From contig NZ_JBNFZM010000003.1 of assembly GCF_051195235.1 (NCBI RefSeq), forward strand, positions 62,001 through 126,000: a DNA stretch of 64,000 nucleotides, given 5' to 3'. The position numbers were made by a program, and so were the translations under genes. The notes beneath the pieces are model-generated. The model was not told the origin of the DNA, searched no databases, and was given only the letters and a program-made list of their open reading frames with translations. Shown here one piece after another: positions 33,982-44,075 of the stretch. The stretch is from Tateyamaria sp947503385. Lineage in GTDB: Bacteria; Pseudomonadota; Alphaproteobacteria; Rhodobacterales; Rhodobacteraceae. Each line of letters starts with the position of its first letter. The stretch's first letter is position 1.

Positions 33982-34796
33982 GTGTCTATGTCGAGGTCAT
34001 CAATCTCGCCCGCGCCACCGAACGCCGCGCGCATATGCAGACCGAGTTGGAGCGCGCGGGCATCGACGCCGCCTTCCCCCCCGCCTTCGACATGAAGGAA
34101 CATCCGCCCGAAGTGATGTTGCACCATTGCAAGGAAAACGGCCCATGGGGCACGTTTCAGCCGGGCAACATGGCCTGCACCATCAGCCACGAAATGGCGT
34201 GGGACCGGTTCATGGCCTCGGACGCGGATTATGCCGTGATCCTTGAAGACGACGTTTTTGTCTCTCCTGACTTGGCCGCGTGGCTGCGGGACATGTCGTG
34301 GTGGCCCGCAGATGCGCAACTCGTCAAGATCGAGCGCTGGAACGGGCGCAACACCAAGGTGCTGCTGGCAAAGGATGGGCCACGCCACCTCGGCCGCGAG
34401 CTGCGGCGGCTGTTTGGCCGCCACGTCGGGTCCGCCGGTTACATCCTGAACCGCGAGGGGGCGCAGCGAATGCTGGCGCATCGACCCTTTGCAGTGTCGA
34501 TCGACAATTACCTGTTCAACCGCAACGCCTCTCCTGCGGCGCGCAGCGTGGTGACCTATCAGATCAGCCCGGCGCTGGTGCAGCAGGGCAATGAACCCGA
34601 CGGCGTCGAACCCAGCCTCAACCACCGCAAGCGCCCCGAAGGCTGGGCGCTGACCGTGCAAAAGCTCAAGCGCGGCTGGCGCGAGGTGTCGTATCCGCTG
34701 TCGACCTATTTCAAATTCTTCACCGGTCAGATCGTTCTGACCCCCGTCCCCTATGCCGCCCACGCGGGCGCGCCCACCCAAACTTCCGAGACGTAA
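33978..34796 (+). CDS. Glycosyltransferase family 25 (LPS-type)
   Basis: A 272-aa protein of the GT25 family, usually adding galactose or glucose to lipooligosaccharide. It begins VYVEVINLARATERRAHM, the typical N-terminus. GNMACTISHEMAW (about 57-69) is the family acceptor/donor motif, and VILEDDVFVSPDL holds the acidic metal-binding motif. It lies between sucC and sucD, 12 bases before sucD, within the operon. A surface-glycan role is inferred. Confidence 0.85.
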   Translation: MSVYVEVINLARATERRAHMQTELERAGIDAAFPPAFDMKEHPPEVMLHHCKENGPWGTFQPGNMACTISHEMAWDRFMASDADYAVILEDDVFVSPDLAAWLRDMSWWPADAQLVKIERWNGRNTKVLLAKDGPRHLGRELRRLFGRHVGSAGYILNREGAQRMLAHRPFAVSIDNYLFNRNASPAARSVVTYQISPALVQQGNEPDGVEPSLNHRKRPEGWALTVQKLKRGWREVSYPLSTYFKFFTGQIVLTPVPYAAHAGAPTQTSET

Positions 34797-34808
34797 AAAG
34801 GACCTGTC

Positions 34809-35693
34809 ATGGCCGTACTCATCGATGAAAACACCAAAGTGATCTGCCAGGGCCTGACAGGGTCGCAAGGCACGTTCCACACCGAACAGGCCATCGACTA
34901 TGGCACCAAAATGGTCGGCGGCGTAACACCCGGCAAGGGTGGGCAAACGCATCTGGACCTGCCTGTGTTCAACTCGGTCCACGAGGCGATGGAGCGGACG
35001 GACGCCAATGCGTCTGTGATCTACGTGCCGCCCCCCTTTGCCGCCGACTCGATCCTCGAAGCGATTGACGCCGAAATGCCTCTGATCGTCTGCATCACCG
35101 AAGGCATCCCGGTGCTGGACATGATGAAAGTGCAGCGCGCGCTGGAAAACTCGTCTTCGCGGCTGATCGGCCCCAACTGCCCCGGCGTGATCACGCCCGA
35201 CGCCTGCAAGATCGGCATCATGCCCGGCCACATCCATAAACGCGGATCGGTGGGTGTTGTCAGCCGCTCCGGCACGCTGACCTATGAGGCGGTGAAGCAG
35301 ACCACGGATATGGGCCTCGGCCAGTCGTCGGCTGTGGGCATCGGCGGCGACCCGATCAAGGGGACCGAACATATCGACGTGCTTGAGATGTTCCTCGCCG
35401 ATCCCGAAACGGAAAGCATCATCATGATTGGTGAGATCGGCGGCAGCGCCGAAGAAGACGCCGCCCAGTTCCTCGCGGATGAGAAGAAAGCAGGCCGCTG
35501 GAAACCCACAGCCGGTTTCATCGCGGGCCGCACCGCCCCTCCGGGCCGCCGCATGGGCCACGCGGGCGCGATTGTTGCGGGCGGCAAAGGCGGCGCCGAA
35601 GACAAGATCGAAGCAATGCGCGCCGCTGGCATCGTGGTGGCCGACAGCCCTGCGACGCTGGGTGAGGCCGTGATGGAGGCGATTAAGGGCTGA
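34809..35693 (+). CDS. sucD: Succinyl-CoA synthetase alpha subunit
   Basis: Carries the phosphohistidine of succinyl-CoA synthetase. The 294-aa chain has the CoA-binding GLTGSQGTFHTEQAI near the start, LIGPNCPGVITPD, and the active-site histidine H251 in MGHAGAIVAGGKGG. AAAAAGGACCTG precedes the start, the same sequence as before lpd. It is separated from sucC by four small genes. Confidence 0.97.
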   Translation: MAVLIDENTKVICQGLTGSQGTFHTEQAIDYGTKMVGGVTPGKGGQTHLDLPVFNSVHEAMERTDANASVIYVPPPFAADSILEAIDAEMPLIVCITEGIPVLDMMKVQRALENSSSRLIGPNCPGVITPDACKIGIMPGHIHKRGSVGVVSRSGTLTYEAVKQTTDMGLGQSSAVGIGGDPIKGTEHIDVLEMFLADPETESIIMIGEIGGSAEEDAAQFLADEKKAGRWKPTAGFIAGRTAPPGRRMGHAGAIVAGGKGGAEDKIEAMRAAGIVVADSPATLGEAVMEAIKG

Positions 35694-36425
35694 ATGTCTG
35701 CTCGGGTTTCATACACACCGCGGTCCGTTTTGGGTTCCAAGTTGGGGGCTTTGCCCGGCTTGAGCGCGTGGACTACGTGTATTCGCCGGGCATTCACAGC
35801 GGTTTCCCTGATTGCAGCATTGATCTTGCCTGCCGCAGCAGCAGCCAACGCTGAGCTTTCTGAGGTGATTGTACACTGTACCGACCCGAAAGCTGAGGCA
35901 GCTTCGATAACTGAAAGTCTAAGCGCTGCCGGCTGGACGACCGTAGTGCCGGACGACTTTGAACGGGCCGCACGGCATCTGGGCGACGGTGGCTTTCTAT
36001 TGACCCAGACTGTGGAGGAACCGCAGGCCCTAATGCAGTTGAGGGAAGCGGAGTTCCGGAAAGCGCTGTCACGGGTCAAGCGCAAGACCTCGGATTACTT
36101 CTACTCTGCGACCTTGCAATCCGCTGATCTGGCTACGGTCGTGAACGTCCATTGGAAACGGCAGGGAAATCGCTTGCAATGCAGCGCAGCGACCGCCGAC
36201 CGAACGGGCATCGAAGAGCTTGGAGCACACATTGCGTCCCTGACATCAAAGGGCCGGGCCAGCGATACGGGTCCAAGCCTGCACTACGTTGCTGCAACCG
36301 GCAAGGATGACCCGCTGCGGGTTTGGCTATCCGCAGTGAAAGATGAAACCACGGCTGTTTTTTCGGCGGCGCCGCTTTTGGCGACGGTTGGCCTGTTCGC
36401 CGAATACTTTCCCAGGAGAGATTGA
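35694..36425 (+). CDS. Exported protein of unknown function between sucD and sucA
   Basis: A 243-aa protein with a long basic N-terminus before the hydrophobic signal segment (about 34-52, ending LPAAAAANAE). The true start may therefore be internal. The mature part has VIVHCTDPKAEAAS (C62), LSAAGWTTVVPDDF, and NRLQCSAATADRTGIEEL (C163), recalling the two-cysteine proteins upstream but with a larger insert. It begins directly after the sucD stop (TGAATG). Base composition looks less GC-rich than its neighbours. Confidence 0.65.
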   Translation: MSARVSYTPRSVLGSKLGALPGLSAWTTCIRRAFTAVSLIAALILPAAAAANAELSEVIVHCTDPKAEAASITESLSAAGWTTVVPDDFERAARHLGDGGFLLTQTVEEPQALMQLREAEFRKALSRVKRKTSDYFYSATLQSADLATVVNVHWKRQGNRLQCSAATADRTGIEELGAHIASLTSKGRASDTGPSLHYVAATGKDDPLRVWLSAVKDETTAVFSAAPLLATVGLFAEYFPRRD

Positions 36426-36428
36426 ACC

Positions 36429-39386
36429 ATGACCGACCAATCCCCCAACGACCAGTTCCATGCCTCGTCCTTCATGCAGGGGCACAATGCGGAATACCTC
36501 GAACAGATGTATGCCCGCTATGCCAACGATCCCAATGCGGTGGACGAAAGCTGGCAGGCGTTTTTCCGAGCGATGGGCGATGACGAGGTTAGCGTCAAAC
36601 GCGAGGCTGAAGGCCCGTCCTGGGCGCGGGCCGATTGGCCGCCGCAGCCCGGCGATGATCTGACCGCGGCACTCACCGGCGAATGGGCACCGGAGCCCGA
36701 GGCAAAGGCGGCGGGCGACAAGATCAAAGCCAAGGCCGCCGAAGCAGGCGTGAGTGTCAGTGACGATCAGATCAAGCGCGCCGTACTGGACAGCATCCGC
36801 GCCCTGATGATCATCCGCGCCTACCGCATCCGGGGGCACCTCGTGGCGGATCTGGACCCGCTGGGAATGCGTGACCAGACCCCGCACCCGGAACTGGACC
36901 CGAAATCCTATGGCTTTACCGAAGCCGACATGGACAGGCCGATCTTCATCGACAATGTGCTGGGCTTGCAGGTCGCCTCGATGCGCGAAATCCTCGCGAT
37001 CGTGAATCGGACCTATTGCGGCACCTTCGCGCTGCAATACATGCACATCTCCAACCCCGAAGAAGCCGGTTGGCTCAAGGAGCGGATTGAGGGCTTTGGC
37101 AAGGAAGTTGCCTTTACCCGCGAAGGGCGCAAGGCGATCCTGAACAAGATGGTCGAAGCCGAGGGTTTTGAGAAGTTCCTGCACGTTAAGTACATGGGCA
37201 CCAAGCGGTTCGGCCTTGATGGCGGCGAAAGCCTGATCCCTGCGATGGAACAGATCATCAAACGCGGCGGCGCGCTGGGTCTTAGGGACATCGTCATCGG
37301 GATGCCGCACCGGGGCCGTCTGAGCGTTTTGGCCAACGTGATGGCCAAACCTTACAAGGCGATTTTCAATGAATTTCAGGGGGGCAGCTTCAAGCCCGAA
37401 GACGTGGATGGTTCGGGCGATGTCAAATATCACCTCGGCGCTTCGTCAGACCGCGAGTTTGACGGAAACGAAGTACACCTGTCGCTGACTGCGAACCCCA
37501 GCCACCTCGAAGCGGTGAACCCTGTTGTGCTGGGCAAGGTGCGGGCCAAGCAGGATCAGTTGAACGACCACGACCGGACAACCGTGATGCCGATCCTGTT
37601 GCACGGCGATGCGGCCTTTGCCGGGCAGGGCGTGGTCGCGGAATGCTTTGCGCTGTCTGGTCTCAAGGGGCACAAAACGGGCGGCACGATGCATATCGTG
37701 GTCAACAACCAGATCGGGTTTACGACAGCGCCGCATTTTTCCCGCTCCTCCCCCTACCCCACCGACAACGCGCTGGTGGTCGAAGCGCCGATTTTCCACG
37801 TGAACGGAGATGACCCGGAGGCTGTGGTCCATGCCGCCAAAGTGGCAACCGAGTTCCGCCAGAAATTCCACAAGGACGTGGTCATCGACATCATCTGTTA
37901 CCGCCGCTTTGGCCATAACGAGGGCGACGAGCCCATGTTCACCAACCCGGTGATGTACAAGAAAATCAAGTCGCACAAGACAACGCTGACCCTTTACACC
38001 GAACGTCTGGTGCGGGACGGACTGATCCCCGAGGGCGAGATCGAGGACATGAAAGCGGCCTTTCAGGCCCGCATGAACGACGAATTCGAAGCCGGGAAGG
38101 ATTACAAACCGAACAAGGCCGACTGGCTGGACGGCAAGTGGTCACATCTCGACAAGAACGGTGAAGAATATGAGCGCGGCAAGACCGCGATTGCCGAGGA
38201 AACGCTGGAACAGGTGGGCGTCGCGCTGACATCGGTGCCCGAAGGGTTCCCGCTCCACAAAACGGTGGGCCGGTTGCTGGACGCGCGCCGGGCGATGTTC
38301 GACAACGGTGCGGGGTTTGACTGGGCCACCGGTGAGGCGCTGGCCTTTGGTTCGTTGCTGACCGAAGGATATCCGGTGCGGCTGGCCGGGCAGGATTCCA
38401 CCCGTGGGACATTCTCGCAACGCCATTCTGGTCTCGTGAACCAAGAGACCGAGGAACGTTATTACCCGCTGAACGCGATCCGGCAGGGTCAGGCCCAGTA
38501 CGAAGTGATCGATTCGATGTTGAGCGAATATGCGGTGCTCGGCTTCGAATACGGCTATTCGCTGGCTGAACCCAACGCGCTGACCCTGTGGGAGGCGCAG
38601 TTCGGCGATTTTGCCAACGGCGCGCAGATCATGTTCGATCAGTTCATCAGTTCGGGCGAGTCGAAATGGCTGCGGATGTCGGGCCTCGTCGTCCTCCTGC
38701 CCCATGGCTTTGAGGGCCAGGGGCCGGAGCACTCCTCGGCCCGACTGGAGCGCTTTCTTCAAATGTGCGGTCAGGACAACTGGATCGTCGCCAACTGCAC
38801 GACGCCGGCGAACTACTTCCACATCTTGCGCCGCCAGATCCACCGTGATTTCCGCAAGCCGCTGATCCTGATGACGCCCAAATCGTTGTTGCGTCACAAA
38901 CTGGCGGTGTCCAAGGCCGAAGAGTTCACCAATGGGTCGTCCTTCCACCGCGTGCTGTGGGACGATGCCGAGCATGGCAATTCGGACACCAAGTTGGTCG
39001 CCGACAAAAAGATCAAGCGCGTCGTGATGTGTTCCGGCAAAGTCTATTACGACCTGCTCGAAGAACGCGATGCGCGCGGGATCGACGACATCTATCTGAT
39101 GCGCATCGAACAATTCTACCCGTTCCCCGCAATCTCCCTCGTCAAAGAGCTGGAGCGCTTTAAGGGGGCCGAGATGGTCTGGTGTCAGGAAGAGCCCAAA
39201 AATCAGGGCGGCTGGACCTTTATCGAACCGAATATCGAATGGGTGCTGAGCCGCATCAAGGCCAAGCACACACGGCCCCTCTATGTGGGCCGCGCCACAT
39301 CCGCCTCGCCCGCCACGGGTCTGGCGAGCCAACACAAAGCCCAACAAGCAGCCCTCGTGAACGACGCGCTGACCATCGAAGGATAA
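36429..39386 (+). CDS. sucA: 2-oxoglutarate dehydrogenase E1 component
   Basis: The thiamine-diphosphate-dependent decarboxylase of the oxoglutarate dehydrogenase complex. The 985-aa protein starts with the E1 N-terminal segment (FMQGHNAEYLEQMYARY). It has GMPHRGRLSVLANV (about 293-306), the ThDP-binding region around GDAAFAGQG to NNQIGFTT, RRFGHNEGDEPMFTNP, and a C-terminal transketolase-like half with GQDSTRGTFSQRH. CAGGAGAG precedes the start. sucB follows after four bases. Confidence 0.98.
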   Translation: MTDQSPNDQFHASSFMQGHNAEYLEQMYARYANDPNAVDESWQAFFRAMGDDEVSVKREAEGPSWARADWPPQPGDDLTAALTGEWAPEPEAKAAGDKIKAKAAEAGVSVSDDQIKRAVLDSIRALMIIRAYRIRGHLVADLDPLGMRDQTPHPELDPKSYGFTEADMDRPIFIDNVLGLQVASMREILAIVNRTYCGTFALQYMHISNPEEAGWLKERIEGFGKEVAFTREGRKAILNKMVEAEGFEKFLHVKYMGTKRFGLDGGESLIPAMEQIIKRGGALGLRDIVIGMPHRGRLSVLANVMAKPYKAIFNEFQGGSFKPEDVDGSGDVKYHLGASSDREFDGNEVHLSLTANPSHLEAVNPVVLGKVRAKQDQLNDHDRTTVMPILLHGDAAFAGQGVVAECFALSGLKGHKTGGTMHIVVNNQIGFTTAPHFSRSSPYPTDNALVVEAPIFHVNGDDPEAVVHAAKVATEFRQKFHKDVVIDIICYRRFGHNEGDEPMFTNPVMYKKIKSHKTTLTLYTERLVRDGLIPEGEIEDMKAAFQARMNDEFEAGKDYKPNKADWLDGKWSHLDKNGEEYERGKTAIAEETLEQVGVALTSVPEGFPLHKTVGRLLDARRAMFDNGAGFDWATGEALAFGSLLTEGYPVRLAGQDSTRGTFSQRHSGLVNQETEERYYPLNAIRQGQAQYEVIDSMLSEYAVLGFEYGYSLAEPNALTLWEAQFGDFANGAQIMFDQFISSGESKWLRMSGLVVLLPHGFEGQGPEHSSARLERFLQMCGQDNWIVANCTTPANYFHILRRQIHRDFRKPLILMTPKSLLRHKLAVSKAEEFTNGSSFHRVLWDDAEHGNSDTKLVADKKIKRVVMCSGKVYYDLLEERDARGIDDIYLMRIEQFYPFPAISLVKELERFKGAEMVWCQEEPKNQGGWTFIEPNIEWVLSRIKAKHTRPLYVGRATSASPATGLASQHKAQQAALVNDALTIEG

Positions 39387-39390
39387 GACC

Positions 39391-40899
39391 ATGACCACCG
39401 AAGTTCGCGTACCCACCCTGGGCGAAAGCGTCACCGAAGCCACCGTCGCCACCTGGTTCAAAAAGCCGGGTGATGCTGTAGCTGTGGATGAAATGCTGTG
39501 TGAGTTGGAAACCGACAAGGTCACGGTCGAGGTGCCTTCGCCCGTTGCCGGAACACTGGGTGATATCGTCGCCGCCGAGGGCGAGACCGTGGGCGTCGAT
39601 GCCCTGCTGGCGACCATCGCCGAAGGTGGCGAAGCCGCCGCTGCCCCTGCCGAAAAGGCCGCGCCTGCGGCACCAGAGGCGGCCCCGGCAGGTGACAGCG
39701 TTGACGTGATGGTGCCGACACTTGGCGAGAGCGTGACCGAGGCCACGGTCAGCACATGGTTCAAGGCCGTGGGCGACGCCGTCGCGCAGGACGAGATGCT
39801 GTGCGAGTTGGAAACCGACAAGGTCAGCGTCGAAGTGCCCGCCCCCGCCGCCGGTGTTCTGGCCGAGATCACGGCCCCCGAAGGCACCACGGTGGATGCC
39901 AGCGCCAAGCTTGCGGTGATCTCATCCTCCGGCGCGGCCCCCGTGGCCAAACCAGACGAAGCGGCCCCCGCGGCGGCCGCCGCTCCGGCCAGCGGTGGAC
40001 GCACCGATATCTCCAACGCGCCATCTGCCGAAAAAGCGATGGCCGAAGCCGGGTTGTCGGCCGATCAGGTCACTGGCACGGGCCGCGACGGACGCATCAT
40101 GAAAGATGACGTAGCCAAGGCTGTGGCCGCTGCCGCCAGCGCACCGGCCCCTGCCGCCGCTGCCGCAGCGCCCCGCGCCCCGGTCCCCGCAGATGACGCC
40201 GCCCGCGAAGAACGGGTCAAGATGACCCGCCTGCGCCAGACCATCGCCAAACGCCTCAAGGACAGCCAGAACACCGCGGCGATGCTCACCACCTATAACG
40301 AGGTGGACATGAGCGCCGTGATGGCTCTGCGCAATGAATACAAGGATCTGTTCCTCAAGAAACACGGGATCAAACTGGGTTTCATGTCCTTCTTCACCAA
40401 GGCGTGCTGCCACGCCCTAAAAGAAGTGCCGGAGGTAAACGCCGAAATTGACGGCACCGACATCGTCTACAAAAACTTCGTCCACATGGGCATCGCCGCA
40501 GGCACACCCACGGGCCTCGTCGTGCCAGTCATCCGCGATGCGGATGGCATGAGTTTCGCCGCAATCGAGGCGGCGATTGCCGAAAAGGGCGCGCGCGCGC
40601 GTGACGGCAAATTGTCCATGGCAGAGATGCAGGGCGGCACGTTCACCATCTCCAACGGAGGCGTCTACGGTTCGCTCATGTCGTCGCCCATCCTGAACCC
40701 ACCGCAATCCGGTATCCTCGGTATGCACAAGATTCAGGACCGCGCCATGGTCGTGAACGGCGAGATCGTGGTGCGCCCGATGATGTATCTCGCGCTCAGC
40801 TACGATCACCGCATCGTGGACGGCAAAGGCGCTGTGACCTTCCTTGTCCGCGTCAAAGAAGCCCTGGAAGATCCGCGGCGGTTGTTGATGGATTTGTGA
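39391..40899 (+). CDS. sucB: 2-oxoglutarate dehydrogenase E2 (dihydrolipoyllysine succinyltransferase), two lipoyl domains
   Basis: The succinyl-transferring core of the complex. The 502-aa chain has two lipoyl domains with the modified lysines K43 and K144 (both in ETDKV), joined by Ala/Pro-rich linkers. A peripheral-subunit-binding domain (about 208-243, NAPSAEKAMAEAGLS) follows, then the catalytic domain with SYDHRIVDGKG (H473, D477). E. coli SucB has one lipoyl domain; two are usual in Rhodobacteraceae. Confidence 0.97.
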   Translation: MTTEVRVPTLGESVTEATVATWFKKPGDAVAVDEMLCELETDKVTVEVPSPVAGTLGDIVAAEGETVGVDALLATIAEGGEAAAAPAEKAAPAAPEAAPAGDSVDVMVPTLGESVTEATVSTWFKAVGDAVAQDEMLCELETDKVSVEVPAPAAGVLAEITAPEGTTVDASAKLAVISSSGAAPVAKPDEAAPAAAAAPASGGRTDISNAPSAEKAMAEAGLSADQVTGTGRDGRIMKDDVAKAVAAAASAPAPAAAAAAPRAPVPADDAAREERVKMTRLRQTIAKRLKDSQNTAAMLTTYNEVDMSAVMALRNEYKDLFLKKHGIKLGFMSFFTKACCHALKEVPEVNAEIDGTDIVYKNFVHMGIAAGTPTGLVVPVIRDADGMSFAAIEAAIAEKGARARDGKLSMAEMQGGTFTISNGGVYGSLMSSPILNPPQSGILGMHKIQDRAMVVNGEIVVRPMMYLALSYDHRIVDGKGAVTFLVRVKEALEDPRRLLMDL

Positions 40900-40903
40900 T
40901 CCC

Positions 40904-41260
40904 ATGTCCCTGCACCTCGCCCTCTTGAAAGTCCCGGTGACCGATCTGGCCACATCCGTGCCCTTCTACGCAGCGCTGTTGGGACAAGAGGCTGATTTTG
41001 TCGCCGAAGAGTACGGCTGGGCGCAGTTCGGCGCGCCCGCGCCGGGTCTCGCGCTTTATGTGCCGGGCAAGGGCGGTGGTGACAGGGCGTCGGGCGGGTC
41101 ACTGGATTTCCACCTCTCCGCCCCGGATTTGGACGGCGTGCGCAACCGCATCGCGGCGCTGGTCACGGCGCAAATCCACGAAAATGCCGACGGAACCCGC
41201 AGCCTCGAATGCGAGGACCCCAGCGGAAATGGCCTCAAAATCATGGAAGGGCCTGCATGA
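40904..41260 (+). CDS. VOC (glyoxalase-like) family protein
   Basis: A 118-aa cytoplasmic protein with the beta-alpha-beta-beta-beta vicinal-oxygen-chelate fold: LLKVPVTDLATSVPFYAALLG at the start and LECEDPSGNGLKIMEG at the end. The end carries the typical D-P-x-G-N motif and a metal-ligand glutamate. It starts four bases after sucB and overlaps the next gene. Possible roles are detoxification or isomerisation; the substrate is unknown. Confidence 0.85.
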   Translation: MSLHLALLKVPVTDLATSVPFYAALLGQEADFVAEEYGWAQFGAPAPGLALYVPGKGGGDRASGGSLDFHLSAPDLDGVRNRIAALVTAQIHENADGTRSLECEDPSGNGLKIMEGPA

Positions 41261-41649
41261 CACCCGAACTCACCTACCTGACCTATGCCGTTATCCTGCT
41301 GATCGCCCATGCGATCCTACAGGCGACGTTTTCCGACTTGTCCAAAGGCCTCGGCTGGGCGCTTGGCCCGCAGGATGAACACCGGGACCAGAACCTTGTC
41401 GCAGGGCGCATCCAGCGCGCGCTCAAGAACTACCTCGAAACGCTTCCCGCCTTTATGGCCCTCGCCCTGATGCTCAAGGTGACTGACCTTGGCTCCGCCA
41501 CCACCGCAACCGGTGCAGCGCTGTGGTTCTGGGCGCGCGTCGCCTACATTCCCGCCTACGCCTCTGGCGTGCCGATGGTGCGTTCGGTTGCGTGGTTTGC
41601 CTCGCTTGGCGGTCTTGTCCTCATGATCCTGCCGCTGCTGGGCGCATGA
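41257..41649 (+). CDS. MAPEG family membrane protein, first copy
   Basis: A 130-aa inner-membrane protein with about four helices and the MAPEG-family pattern: a polar GPQDEHRDQNLVAGRIQRALKN loop (about 37-58) after helix 1, then ARVAYIPAYASGVP (about 93-106). The family includes glutathione-dependent eicosanoid enzymes, but bacterial members are mostly uncharacterised. The start overlaps the VOC stop and its stop overlaps the next gene. Confidence 0.85.
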   Translation: MTPELTYLTYAVILLIAHAILQATFSDLSKGLGWALGPQDEHRDQNLVAGRIQRALKNYLETLPAFMALALMLKVTDLGSATTATGAALWFWARVAYIPAYASGVPMVRSVAWFASLGGLVLMILPLLGA

Positions 41650-42029
41650 GCCCGGCGCGCACCCTTTACTGGATGACGACCGCGGCGGCGTCTATTGCCG
41701 CGGCGTTTGCGCTTTATGACTTCGTCATCTTCAACCTGCCTCGCATGGTGGCAGAGTTGCAGGACGGCCTGCCGGGCCTCTTTCGGATCTCCCCGGCACT
41801 CGCCTTGCCCATCGCCATTGCACTGGCGCTATGGCTACGCGCAACGGCGGCGCTCTGGCTCTTTGTCGTTCACGTGCTGGCCTACAGACTGCACTATATC
41901 CTCGGTGCCGACCCTTTCGAAGGTCAAGCTCTGACGCTCGCAGGTGTCTTGCGCCACCCGGTCACACTCGCGGCCCAAACTGCGGTCCTCGTCATTCTCG
42001 TTCACAAGGGGGAGCTGGGCCGCCCATGA
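41646..42029 (+). CDS. Small four-helix membrane protein of unknown function
   Basis: A 127-aa polytopic protein (helices about 11-30, 49-66, 68-85 and 102-119). The central FEGQALTLAGVL loop is the only conspicuous polar segment. It lies between two MAPEG genes with four-base overlaps on both sides, so the three are translationally coupled and probably act together. No family was recognised. Confidence 0.7.
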   Translation: MSPARTLYWMTTAAASIAAAFALYDFVIFNLPRMVAELQDGLPGLFRISPALALPIAIALALWLRATAALWLFVVHVLAYRLHYILGADPFEGQALTLAGVLRHPVTLAAQTAVLVILVHKGELGRP

Positions 42030-42424
42030 CGCCGGAACTGACCGCCCTCACCCTCGCCGCCCTTCTGCAGGTGATACAGTTCGTGCTGATGTCCGTGCCG
42101 GCAAATCTCGAACTGGGTCAGGGCCGCACCCTCGGCACCCGCGACAAGGGCGGGCTGGAAGAACAATTAAGCCCGCGCACCGCACGGCTTTATCGCGCTT
42201 TGGGCAACCATTTCGAAGGGTTGATCCTCTTTACCATCGCCTGCGTCGTGATCACCCTGTCGGACCAGTCCTCTGCCGTGACGACCACCTGCGCCTTCAT
42301 CTACCTCGCCGCACGCATTCTCTACGTACCGGCCTATGCCTTTGGCTGGGTGCCATGGCGCAGTTACATCTGGATGGTGGGCTTTTCCGCCACGGTCATC
42401 ATGCTGGTGGCAGCATTGATATGA
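42026..42424 (+). CDS. MAPEG family membrane protein, second copy
   Basis: A 132-aa membrane protein similar in layout to the one at 41257. It has a polar loop GTRDKGGLEEQLSPRTARLYRAL (about 37-59) and ARILYVPAYAFGWVPWRSYIW (about 100-120). The conserved N-terminal MTPELTxLT shared with the first copy suggests an old duplication. GGGGGAG precedes the start. A palindromic intergenic element follows, then lpd. Confidence 0.85.
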   Translation: MTPELTALTLAALLQVIQFVLMSVPANLELGQGRTLGTRDKGGLEEQLSPRTARLYRALGNHFEGLILFTIACVVITLSDQSSAVTTTCAFIYLAARILYVPAYAFGWVPWRSYIWMVGFSATVIMLVAALI

Positions 42425-42470
42425 CCTTCTTCTCTTTCCAAATACTCCGGGGTCCGGGGCAGCGCCCCGG
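42425..42470 (+). repeat. Intergenic palindromic element, copy C
   Basis: CCTTCTTCTCTTTCCAAAT followed by ACTCC (42425-42448), then the perfect hairpin CCGGGGC-AGC-GCCCCGG (42454-42470). It shares box and hairpin layout with copies at 690 and 4661. It lies between the second MAPEG gene and lpd and may reduce read-through into lpd. Confidence 0.6.
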
Positions 42471-42498
42471 TTCCAACCTCATAAAAAGGACCTGACCC

Positions 42499-43887
<1,389 letters not shown>

Positions 43888-43891
43888 TCTT

Positions 43892-43942
43892 GCGTCCCTT
43901 CGGACGCTTCCGCACGGCATGGCGGGCGGGAAACCGCCCGCC
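43892..43942 (+). terminator. Double hairpin after lpd
   Basis: GCGTCC-CTTC-GGACGC (43892-43907) is followed by GGCGGGCGG-GAAA-CCGCCCGCC (43921-43942), which has a GNRA tetraloop. No T-run follows. Both lie just after the lpd stop and probably end or stabilise the operon transcript. Confidence 0.65.
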
Positions 43943-44075
43943 AGCGGCCCCCGTGCTGGAACTTTCCTGCCCACCGCTACGTTTGTCCGTACGCAACCGC
44001 GTGCAGGCCCTTTCAATGTGATCTGCATGTGGCATTGCTGAACCCACATTCGGACGCATTTCAAAGGATCACATC

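Noticed and set aside
33855..35561. 568-codon open frame on the minus strand opposite GT25 and sucD
   Set aside because: Antisense to two well-supported genes, caused by high GC content and codon bias.
38142..40016. Long open frame on the minus strand opposite sucA/sucB
   Set aside because: It is the antisense of the lipoyl-domain and E1 coding sequence; its residues are low-complexity Ala/Ser and match no family.
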